Positions 22,780 to 32,200 of a stretch of 64,000 nt of DNA are shown one piece after another (within the stretch, counting starts at the first letter, position 1; the number at the start of each line of letters is the position of its first letter). Source of the DNA: Blastobasis lacticolella (taxonomy: Eukaryota > Arthropoda > Insecta > Lepidoptera > Blastobasidae); assembly GCA_905147135.1 (NCBI GenBank), contig LR990051.1, positions 1,741,001-1,805,000 of the forward strand, written 5' to 3'. Both the position numbers and the translations under genes were made by a program. The notes under the pieces are model-generated. The model was not told the DNA's origin. It did not search any database and saw nothing but the letters and a program-made list of their open reading frames with translations.

Positions 22780-23337
22780 GTGTTAGTTACGATGCCTCGG
22801 TTTGGGTCGATTGTTACTGACAAAAACTTTTTTGGCAAAGCCAGCGATTAGCACTAATATTTCTATGTAAAGCCTACCGAATGGTCAGTACCGATGCTTT
22901 ACCGGTATTAGTGGAAGTGCTCCCTATAAAGATACAACAACGGGCTGCAAACTACTATCCACCGCGGAATATTACAATCCCGTACTATGTTTATGGTTTA
23001 TGAGGGTTTGTGGGATGAGTGGCAGACTCAGTGGGTAAATTCTAGCACGGGACGTTATTTGTTTCAGCTCTTTCCGTCTATAGGTGATAGACTTGGTAAG
23101 AAATGGCTGGTGGTGGACCATTGTGCTGCCCAGTTCTTGACTGGGCACGGTAACTTTAAGGCGAAAATGCACACTTTTACACTTCTACCCTCTCCTTACT
23201 ACGAGTGTTCTTCGCGTGATAGTTTCTTTAAGCAATCTGCTCATCATATTTCATGGGGATGCGAACTGCGGCAACTGATTCTATTTCCAGTAACTCGGGT
23301 GAAATTCGGACCTTGTGGCGTTAATAGGCAACTTTAA
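22780..23337 (+). pseudogene. R1-type LINE ORF2 C-terminal relic
   Basis: One frame reads 'SQRLALIFLCKAYRMVSTDA' then 'LPVLVEVLPIKI', the usual connector after the thumb of R1-clade reverse transcriptases. A second frame (from about 22987) continues with 'EWQTQWVNSSTGRYLFQLFP' and 'QFLTGHGNFKAKMH', matching the R1 C-terminal region (W-ARW-SS-GRW, then QFLTGHG-F). The expected zinc knuckle after this is decayed, with HH still visible. A frameshift near 22985 separates the parts. Clade assignment is from pattern memory. Confidence 0.75.
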
Positions 23338-23599
23338 AGCTTTTAAGCGCTTTGGTTGTAACAAAATATTAGACATAACTTAATTATCTCCTGATTTCTG
23401 GCATTGACTTGGCCTATTTTGTTTTACGCTGACTCCGCTTTTTGAGGAAGGACGTCGGAAACACTATATCTCCTACTCTTACCTGGTTACTTCTTAATTT
23501 AATTTGTAGCGGGTTCCATGTCAGTATTAACTTGTCAAAACTACACAGGAGATACAGCGGTGAGAATGAGTGGTGGGGCAAAACCCGGTTAAAAAGAAA

Positions 23600-23680
23600 A
23601 AGCGGGCCACCTGATGGAAAGAGGTCATCGCTGCCTACGGACATTGGCAACACCAGGGGCGCTACCAATATGTTGCCAAT
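23600..23680 (+). repeat. Repeat A fragment
   Basis: 'agcgggccacctgatggaaa', 'ggacattggcaacaccaggg'; the 5' part is missing. Confidence 0.65.
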
Positions 23681-24059
23681 TATTAACTGATTTAGTACAG
23701 AAATGGAATAATAAAGACCTATATTATTAACGACAAGGCAGTCTATTTATGCTTAATTGATATTCGTAATGTAGATGAAAGCCGCTACTAAGAGCCAAAC
23801 GAATTGTTTATTAAATAGTTGTCAGTCGCGGTAAAGGGTTATGATGAAATATTAACTAAATTGGCTGGGCGTGGTTGGGAACAACTGACTAGAATAGTGC
23901 CAAAGTTTCCACTGATTGGTGTTGGTGTTTCCACTGAGGTGATACTTCGTAACATATAACTTGATAGTTTGATTCGAGCACCACAGGTAATAAATAATCC
24001 GCACCACAGATTTCATACTTTTCAGACAAAAAATATTTTTTGTTGACAATCTTTTATCG

Positions 24060-24130
24060 AGCGCCCTTTTCCTACCCTACCCTACATCTACCCTACACCT
24101 ACACTACTACTATACCACGCCTACCCTACA
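24060..24130 (+). repeat. CCTACA/CCTACC minisatellite from repeat C
   Basis: Short units of 'ccctacacctac' and 'cctaccctac' repeat imperfectly. Repeat C copies carry a short version of this tract next to 'gcgtacacctactttacccc', so this is probably an expanded remnant. Confidence 0.6.
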
Positions 24131-24199
24131 CCTACAAACATTCTCCTGAAATTTACAAAACCAACTAAAAATATTTTTTAAAATGCTGGTGTCACAATT

Positions 24200-24330
24200 T
24201 TTTTTTATGTTATACGGTAGGCAAACAGGCAAGCGGGCCACCTGATGGAAAGTGGTCACCACTGCCTATAGACATTAGCAACACCAAGACTATCTATCGC
24301 CAATGCGTTGCCCACCTCTATAACATAAAA
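24200..24330 (-). repeat. Repeat A copy
   Basis: Begins with a T run and 'acggtaggcaaacaggcaag', ends 'atgcgttgcccacctctata'. The T run is the A tail of the element read on the - strand. Confidence 0.75.
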
Positions 24331-24597
24331 TTATGCGAGAACATGCAACATTTTGATACCTTGGGTTATAATATTGCATTTTTCCTAGCAATCTCAATGA
24401 TTTTTAAAGTAAAAATAAATACTGTTTCTCGCTGATAATGTAGCTTTCTATAGGTGAAAAAATTTTTTAAATAGGTTTATTAGACTTTGAGTTTATCCAT
24501 TTCAAACAAACAAACATACAATCAAATATTCCCTTTTTATAATATTACACACAGATCCTAAAATGGCACAAAAAATCCGCCAATCCGATATTATGGC

Positions 24598-24890
24598 AAT
24601 ACCATTTATGTGGTGGTGGTGTGGTGTGGTGTCCGGCAGAGTAGAATAGCACCAACCCCTCATGGGTATCGTACAAGGCGACTAATGTTTTCGAGGCAAA
24701 ATATCTCCAGTCTCCGTAGACTGGTAAATGTGCAGCAGCGTTTTCCGTTTTTTATATTTATAGCACTGTGATCTACAACCCGCCTGCCAAACCTGTCAAT
24801 AACCTTCCATTTCATAGGAGATGCCCTAAGTCCTGTAGCGGACTGTTATTGGCTGTGATAATGACCATTGATGTGAAGGCTCAAACCTGA
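24598..24890 (+). repeat. Dispersed repeat E
   Basis: 'gtgtccggcagagtagaata', 'caaggcgactaatgttttcg', 'caacccgcctgccaaacctg', 'cctaagtcctgtagcggact' recur at 41948-42212, and fragments in inverse orientation lie at 29770-29890 and 37080-37190. The 42-kb copy ends in a GAT microsatellite. Confidence 0.75.
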
Positions 24891-24926
24891 ATCTGTAACC
24901 TTTTTGAGCTAGAGGTGTAGAGTTTT

Positions 24927-25078
24927 TTTTTATGTTGTACGGTAGGCAAACAGGCAAACGGGCCACCTGATTGAAAGTGGTCACCACTGCCTATAGACAT
25001 TAGCAACACCGAGAGTATCGCCAATGCGTTGCCCACCTCTATGACACGTTACTCTGGCAGCAAAAAGGCAAATGTCCC
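24927..25078 (-). repeat. Repeat A copy
   Basis: T run, 'acggtaggcaaacaggcaaa', 'cctatagacattagcaacac', 'ctggcagcaaaaaggcaaat'. Confidence 0.75.
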
Positions 25079-25191
25079 TCCACACATTCATACGAATATA
25101 TTATCATAATCACTTTATTGCTTTCTTGTGGTTGTTAGACATGCTACAATTACACAAGAACCCTGCTAGGTCACTGCAATTTATAACTTGC

Positions 25192-25345
25192 GCCTCGGCT
25201 TCGCACGGTTAGTCACCTAGACCTTCCCCATGAATCACGCTGTCTATTGATGAAACCGCATGAGAGTCTGTTCAGTAGTTTGTGAATATATCGCGAACTG
25301 ACAGACAGAGGCGGCGTGGGACTTTGTTTTATAATATGTAGTGAC
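25192..25345 (+). repeat. Retroposon repeat related to C
   Basis: 'tcggcttcgcacggttagtc', 'aaaccgcatgagagtctgtt', 'cagtagtttgtgaatatatc', 'ggactttgttttataatatg'. A second copy lies at 41385-41575. Confidence 0.6.
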
Positions 25346-25359
25346 ATATACGAATACAT

Positions 25360-25470
25360 CACGGAGAGCCAATCGGCTCCCGAGATTGTTCAACCAGTCT
25401 AAGGGTCAACTTGGTCAACCTCGCTTCGCCAATGGTATGAGAAAGCACACCTAACGACTGGAGAGCTTAT
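25360..25470. repeat. Short dispersed repeat
   Basis: 'gttcaaccagtctaagggtc' and 'cttggtcaacctcgcttcgc' recur at 56860-56960. Class unknown. Confidence 0.6.
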
Positions 25471-25552
25471 TGCGGTGCTGAAGAATTATATCGTAATGAC
25501 TTAAATATGAATACACTACTAGACAATAACACAACAAAAAAATTAAAAAAAT

Positions 25553-26326
25553 ATGCTACTTAATTATAACTTGACCTTAAATATTACAACGCCGACAAGA
25601 GGTGCGTCATGTATAGACCACATTATCAGTAATGTAAGAAATGCGGAAGGTTGTACTTTACCGTTAGGTCTGTCGGATCACAATACTGCTCAAATGTTGC
25701 AATTTGAAAGTGTTTCGAAGTTAACCATACAACATGTTTACTACGTATACAGGCGGTGTTATTCCGATGAAAATATACAAAAATTTAAACAACATTTAGC
25801 GGCATTCTCATTTTCTGAGGCTATCCGGTATACGGATTTAAACAAGGCGTTTGATGCATTTTATGAAGAATATTGTATGTTATATGATTTAAGTTTTTCT
25901 TTAATAAAGATAAAAAGAGTTAATAAGCTAAAGCAAAACTGGATTTCGAAAGGTTTACGGATAAGTTGCAAAACTAAGAGAATTATGAGATTTAAGTACT
26001 ACAGATCTAAAACACAGCACAATAAACAGTTATTTAAAAGCTATTCAGCAGTACTTAAACGTTGCGTGATCACGGCACAGAAAATAAGTAATAATAAAAT
26101 CATTAAAAATAGTAAAAATATCGGTAAGACCACCTGGGATGTCATAAAGAGTCAGACAGATGAGAAAAAATCGGTTCAGTATATTGATAAAATATGTGAA
26201 GGGGAAGACATTCTTATAGACCCATTTACAATAGCAAACGGATTTAATAATTATTTTGTTAGTATTTCAAATCAAACGGAAAATGGTACACTAAATCATA
26301 ACATATATCGATACCATATTTGCTAA
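25553..26326 (+). pseudogene. LINE endonuclease end and connector (open segment)
   Basis: Open stretch of 257 codons. It starts after a frameshift: the preceding frame holds 'NMNTLLDNNTTKKLKKYAT', the residues that follow the GDFN motif of APE-type endonucleases. The open segment carries the 'TPTR-SCIDHI' block and the SDHNT box, of which the H and D contribute to the nuclease active site in this family. The connector is lysine-rich ('KLKQNWISKGLRISCKTKRI'). It is part of the element above, not an independent gene. Confidence 0.85.
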
Positions 26327-26354
26327 ACCGATTGATAGCCTAGATCTACGCAGG

Positions 26355-27801
26355 ATGGTAATGTCGCTTAGTAATACCAATTCTGAAGGATACGACAATA
26401 TAAGTACTAAAGTAGTTAAGGCTTGTTTGAATGAAATCAGTGGCATCTTAATTCACCTTCTAAACCTTTCACTAGAAACAGGTTGCTTTCCGGAAAAACT
26501 AAAAATATCGGTAATAAAACCATTATATAAAAAAGGGAATAAAAAGGATATGGGAAATTAATCAGGTTAGGTTAGGTTAGGTTAGTTAATTATGATTCCT
26601 ATTTTCTCAAAAATCTTTGAAAAAATGATGCATGCAAGAATAATGGGATTTTTAGAAAAACATAAGGTGCTTTAAGATGAACAATTTGGATTTCGAAAAC
26701 GGAAATCAACAACACAAGCCACATTTGAGTTAGTGGATTATATACTTCAGAGCAGAAATAAAGGGGACTATACTACAACAATATTTCTTGACCTAACAAA
26801 GGCATTTGATATGGTGCGACATGACATTCTTTTAAACAAACTAGAAAATTATGGCATTAGAGGAGAAGTCTTGAAATGGATGAAATCGTATCTTACGAAC
26901 AGAAAACTATGCGTAGAAATTGACAGACTAGGTCCTGATAAATTAAGTAGAACTAACAGGTCTGATCTCAAGACTAATATTGCATGCAGGTGTGCCACAA
27001 GGAAGTGTACTAGGACCCCTACTCTTTTTAATATATATTAATGACCATCCAAATGTTACGCACCATAAATGCATTCTATACGCTGACGACATCGCTTTAA
27101 CAGTAACAACAACAAAAGTAAATAATAGAGAAGCCCATGAAACTTACATAAATAATACATTGACATTAATAATAAATTGTATAAATCAAAATAAATTAAT
27201 AATTAATCTCAATAAGACATACTTCATTAATTTTAATAATTACGATAGTTTTAAAAATGACAAATAGAATATAAATTATAATGGACAATCCCTTAAGGAA
27301 GCGGAGAATGTGACATTTTTAGGTATAAATATTGATAAAGATTTGAAATGGAAAAATCATGTTGATAATGTACAGAAGAGGATTCATAGATTTGCTTATC
27401 CAATTTACAAATTGAACGGAATTTCTAGTATAGAGACATGCAAAGCCGCATACTACGGTTATGTAGAATCAATCTTGCGGTACGGATTAATTATCTGGGG
27501 AAATAGCCCAGATGTTCAAAAGGCATTTTTAGCGCAAAAGAAGTGCATACGAGCCATTTATAATGTAGCACCATATATATATCATGTAGACCGTTATTTA
27601 AAAAAGCTAACATTTTCCCATTGGCATGCTTGTATATTTTGGAGGCATGCTATTTTGTTAAGTGTAACAGAGGACTATTTAAAACGGAAAAAGACATATA
27701 TCCAAGAAGTACGAGACACGACGAAAGAAGACGCTATTTTTAAAAAATTGCTACAATATTACAATATAACGGTATTAAAGAAAATCCCAAACGAAATATA
27801 A
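26355..27801 (+). pseudogene. LINE reverse transcriptase domain (four broken segments)
   Basis: Segments 26355-26561 (fingers), 26733-27041 (palm with FLDLTKAFD), 26980-27267 (GVPQGSVL, YADD) and 27310-27801 (thumb, IIWG and CIRAI patterns) are consecutive parts of one reverse transcriptase. Catalytic aspartates in FLDL and YADD are still present. Divergence from a working copy is limited, so this insertion is younger than most LINE relics here. Confidence 0.85.
26564..26585 (+). repeat. Interstitial TTAGG telomere-type repeat
   Basis: Twenty-two bases of perfect TTAGG register ('aggttaggttaggttag...') sit in the LINE coding sequence between '...DMGN' and 'PIFSKIFEK'. TTAGG is the insect telomere unit. 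The run replaces the codons for the conserved Y-RP-S block that most reverse transcriptases have here. Confidence 0.8.
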
Positions 27802-28009
27802 AAGGTTCTCCCACATAAATTTAAAAGGGCTTTGCATGATTGGCTTATGCAGTATGTATTTTACACAATAAAGGAGTTTTTAGAATTTAATGTTAAACAT
27901 ATGACAAATAAATATATAATATAAGTTTTTGCATATCATTTAAATTGACTAAATATTTGGACTTCATAGAATTAAGACCTTGTATGTACCATATTTATAT
28001 GCAAATAAA

Positions 28010-28030
28010 TGAATTGAATTGAATTGAATT
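28010..28030 (+). repeat. GAATT microsatellite tail of the LINE
   Basis: Three to four GAATT units directly after 'atatgcaaataaat', ending the LINE. Confidence 0.85.
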
Positions 28031-28047
28031 TTAAACCATATCGAAGA

Positions 28048-28510
28048 CTAGCCGTTCTCAGCGGCTTTCCCCAAACTCAGTGCGGAACTCTGTAAACAAT
28101 CATGCTCGTACGATTCGGATGTGGAATGAAATACCAGCCACAGTGTTTCCTTTGAGCTATTACATGGGACCATTCAAAAGAGGTCTCTCCAGAGACGGGC
28201 AACGCATCGGTAACTCCCCTAGTGTTTCTGATGTCTATAGACGGCGGTGACTACTTTCCATCAGGAGGTCCGCTTGCCTGTTTGTCTGCCGTATAACATA
28301 GAAAAACAACTTTCTCGCGGGAGCCCAATATTTTTCCGAGATAAAAAGTAGCTTATATCACTTAGGAATCATACAGCTTCCTATTAGTACAGGAATTTTC
28401 AAAATCAGTCTAGTAGTTTTTGAGTTCATTCATTACAAAAAAAATACAAGCATATTATAGTACAAAAATAAGTTTTTAATCTTTTCTGTTTATAATATTA
28501 GTACAGATAT
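28048..28510 (+). repeat. Repeat G split by a repeat A-type LINE end
   Basis: G starts 'tagccgttctcagcggcttt' ... 'tctgtaaacaatca' and resumes 'aacaactttctcgcgggagc' ... 'gtagtttttgagttc' ... 'tataatattagtacagat'. In between, 28104-28306 is an A-type LINE end: 'cgtacgattcggatgtggaa' to 'ctgtttgtctgccgtataac'. The order of insertion (A into G) is clear. Confidence 0.75.
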
Positions 28511-28676
28511 AAGATATGCAAACAACGATAACAGCAATCATGTTCTCGATTAAATTACAACGGTGCAACGTCTCATTTATACCCACAGACATCAAACGAC
28601 ATTATTTCTGAGTCGCTATTCTCATAGCAAACCGCGAAATTTATAATCAGACAATGATAGTACCATTTATTGCCAC

Positions 28677-28925
28677 ATAAATATATAACGCGCGCACCAA
28701 GGTCAACGCGCATGCTTTGTTTTTTTTTCAGTACACTTTTGCTTATCGAGCAGTGATGTCATTGCGGATAAAAAGGAAATGGTGATAAGAAGTAAATGCA
28801 ATAAAATGAATCGTAACAGCTTGTTAACTTGTGCCCTTTGTGTTTGTAAATAATAGTCGCTGGAAATAACTTGTAATAAACAAGTCAGTGGTCAGCAAAG
28901 TGGTCAGTGAAAAAACTCATAAAAG
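28677..28925 (+). promoter_or_regulatory. Candidate promoter region of the CRAL-TRIO gene
   Basis: A TATA-like 'aatatataac' lies at about 28679. TCAGT, the arthropod initiator motif, occurs at 28728 and again near 28884 and 28905. GATA-type motifs cluster at 28741-28796 ('cttatcg', 'ggataaa', 'tgataaga'). The spacing from TATA to the first TCAGT is about 47 bases, longer than the usual 30. The call is positional inference; no transcript start can be seen. Confidence 0.3.
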
Positions 28926-29048
28926 TGATAATATTTGCAGTTCCCTTATGAGTGTAGTTTTTGTTATGCATGATTATGACACACTCGACACTGCATTGAC
29001 ATCCTTGAAACTAAACGCTTGTACACTTGCATATTATTTTATTCTTAT

Positions 29049-29069
29049 ATGTTAGTAACCTTCTACTAA
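29049..29069 (+). other. Possible upstream ORF before the CRAL-TRIO start
   Basis: ATG at 29049 opens a six-codon frame ending TAA at 29067, 33 bases before the gene's ATG and out of frame with it. If this stretch is in the 5' UTR it could lower translation. Confidence 0.3.
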
Positions 29070-29101
29070 ATCGTGAAGTATATTACAAAAGAGACGTAAA
29101 T

Positions 29102-29255
29102 ATGGAACATCACTCGGTATTGGAGACTCGTCCCGATGTATTCAAAGTTGTGACGGAATTACATGGGTTTGGAACGACAGATGAATTTAAAGAAGCCGCA
29201 GACACTTTACAGTGTTGGGTGAAGAATCAGCAACATTTCGTCAAGAAAGACTTCC
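29102..29255 (+). CDS. CRAL-TRIO gene, coding exon 1
   Basis: Residues 1-51 plus one base. Donor 'ttcc|gtgagt'. It encodes the start of the N-terminal helical region. In-frame codons extend upstream to 29027 without an ATG, so 29102 is the first usable start. Confidence 0.88.
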
Positions 29256-32200
29256 GTGAGTACATTCCACTATAGAGTTAAATTACAAATCCACTGCGGG
29301 GCATGATCTTAACGTAATAAGCGGTCATAGTTCTCCGTCCTTGTTGTTCCTGTCATCATCATTACAGACCATGACAGTCCACAACAGACTTAGGGCCTTT
29401 CCCAAGAAAGGAGAGGTTATTGCCATAATCTTAAGAGAGGTAGGGCATAGCGGGGTATCTCGTTCGAATTGGAGCCGCCCGACTGGGGAAGTACCTCCAC
29501 CTTACAGAATATCGCAGCTAAATAATACTCTTTTAAATAGTATTGTGTTTCTGCCGGTGAGTAAGGTTTCCAGTGCTTCATGGGGTGGGGATTTGGGGAA
29601 CCGTGGCTTTGGCAGTGGAGTGGCAGTTATAGAGGTGGGCAACGCATTAGCGATACTCTTGGTGTTGCTAATGTCTATAGGCAGTGGTGACCACTTTCCA
29701 TCAGGTGGCCCGCTTGCCTGTTTGCCTACCGTATGACATAAAAAAAAAAAACTCCGGTTGTAGTGGATAACAACGAAATTCGCTGCTGCCTATTTTACAG
29801 CCTACGCCTTTTGCCTCGAAAACATTCGTCACATTGTACGACACCCACGAATGTAAGGGGGTTGCTGCTATTCTACTCTGACGGACACCACCCGGCTAGC
29901 CTTAATGGTTATTCCTATATTCTCTTTCAAAATCCGTGTTAGTAAAATTATAAAACTATTAGTTTTGAATAATAATCGATGGCAATACCCAGAACTGACA
30001 TTTGCTGCCTCTAAAATAAATATCTAAATGTGGAACTACATAAAGTCGATGTAGACTCTCCACCCCAACCAAATACATTTATGAAAATTGGATTTATTCG
30101 GAAATCCATCATGCAGCAATCATTTTACTATATTAATGTATTTACGAGTATATCCTACTAGCCACCCCCGCGGTTTTCATATTCATATTTCATATTTTTT
30201 ATATACATTCACACCGTTTTTACAATCATAAGCTAATACAATATGGTCCGGTTAGGTTCAGCTATTTGGGAGGCTTTTTAACTATAGTAAAAATTCATTC
30301 AAATAGTTATATACTCAACTACTCCTACTACTTAAGTATTATTTAGAGCGGTCAATCCCGACTATACCAGGGTCCGCTTTCCTACTTTTTCTTCTCCACT
30401 TCGCTCGATCTTCGCCATCCTCACGTCGTAAGCCGTTGCTTCTCGTGTTCGACTCGGCGATGTCAATACTCAATCCATCGCTTCTTGGGTCTCTTGCTGA
30501 ATCTTTTTCCTGAAACTGGGCAGGTTTAGATGCTTCAACGCCAAGATGATTATATTATTTTGTTAAATTTAATTTGTACACTTACTTAGCTTTGGTTCAC
30601 CCGCACGCAGTTCGGAGCAATCATACAAACTTTTCCTCTTTATAATATTAGTTAGTACCTGTAGATTGGTGTAGATAGACTAAGGTTAGCTAGCAACACA
30701 TTCGGTTTAAGCATAAGTATTAATAGACTAACATTAATTAATTCTTAAAAAGTTATGGTAGTTTTATAGAACTTCTATAATTTTCCTTGGAACTTTGTTT
30801 TGAAAGCAAAAGCTAACTAAACTCTTTTTGTTTTATATTTTAATTTTTGCTACAAATTCATCAGGTTTATGGAAAGTTTTCATGAACAAAGAATTTAAAA
30901 ATACGTTTTAATGGTCTAATTAGTGTTTTGGCCTAATTGAACGTTTTAAACCTTCTATAAGGTATACTTATGAATAAGACCGTAACACTTTAAAACAACA
31001 TCAAAGTCCTTTCGAAATAGTTCGGCATTTTGTGAAAGAGTCTCATACTCTCATCTCGTCTTGGCGTTAATATGGAGGTTGTACGTGTACGTAATGTGTT
31101 CCCGTGGTACACTTTGACAGTGATCAAGGTTTTTGGCAGATCAGGCAATTACAGTGGAGTGACTGCCATCTGACCTCCGTGATCCTGTTAACAGGGGAAC
31201 CTGATCAGATTGGATCATGGTTACACATCCAGTCGCTCGAAACGCATAGTCGCATTTTTCATCACGATGTTTTCCCTCACCGTAAGAGCATCGGTTAGTG
31301 TTCAGCTAATGTGCTTAAATCAGAAAAGAGTCATTGGTACGTTCCTATGAAATTCAAACAATTCCATCTTCAACCTTCAATCAATTCAACCTTTCGTGTT
31401 TATGATATTAGGATATTAGTTAGATCTGAAGCGGCCCTGGTCGTGACAGTATATTTGTGAGATCGATAACCAACGTAAGCTAACGTACGCAGATTCCGGG
31501 AACTGGATATAGGATCGTTTCGTACTTTGCAACGAGCACTCCACTCGGTATTTGTTCCTCCTAATGGATACTTTGGCCGAATGACACGAAAGTCTTTCTT
31601 TCTTTCAGCTAGACCTTGTTTGGAGTCCACGATAATATCCTGTAAGGGTTCACTGCCTCGAGCTCAGGAGCGTCTGGAGAGGCTGTGCTCGCTGAAGACA
31701 CAATATCCGCAATATTTCGGCGAATTTGACATCAAGAATGACTTCAAGGATATTGACCCGATAGTGTGAGTCTCATGATAAACCCTACCAAAATTATAAA
31801 TACAAAGTTTGCTACAAAAAATATTGAACCAATTCTAATGACTTTTTTAATGTAATACGGCAGACAAACAGGGGTTAAAAGGTTTTTACGGGGTCGGCAA
31901 CGCTTGGGTGATGCCCCTGGTATTGCAAACGTCCATAGGCTGCGGTGACTGCTTACCATCAGGCAGGCCGCAAGCTTGTTTGCCACCATAGTGGTATAAA
32001 AAAAAACAGTCAAGCGGGCTACACAATGGAAAGTGGTCACCGCCGCCTATGGACATCTGCTGATGTTGTGTTGCTACACCAGGGGCGCTACTACATCTAA
32101 GGAGAACTCTAATATAAGTCTAGACCGATTCCATTGACAAATTTATCAGTAATGTAGCTAATATCCCAGAATAGCTCATATTCTAACCCGAGAATCAGTA

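Larger units (their letters stand above)
25440..28035 (+). mobile_element. 5'-truncated jockey-like LINE with endonuclease and reverse transcriptase
   Basis: The longest TE coding region in the window. At 25500-25700 is the end of an APE-type endonuclease ('TTPTRGASCIDHIISN', then SDHNT). A connector of about 190 codons follows. The reverse transcriptase starts near 26355 (GYDNIS; IKPLYKKG), continues with 'EQFGFRKRKSTTQATFELVD', 'FLDLTKAFDMVRHDIL', then 'GVPQGSVLGPLLFLIYIND' and the catalytic YADD at about 27079-27090, and a thumb with 'FLGINIDKDLKW' (27316). It ends with a GAATT microsatellite at 28010-28030, typical of LINEs with short tandem-repeat tails. The copy is dead: frameshifts near 25550, 26320 and 26975, a stop near 26675, and a foreign TTAGG run at 26564. 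Confidence 0.9.

Noticed and set aside
29027..29101. Upstream in-frame extension of CRAL-TRIO exon 1
   Set aside because: The extension opens with TTG, has no ATG, and would add a hydrophobic leader not usual in this cytosolic family; ATG at 29102 has better context.
29341..29736. 131-codon + frame directly after exon 1
   Set aside because: It is repeat A read through on one strand; the same sequence is at 4458-4800 and 48095-48325.
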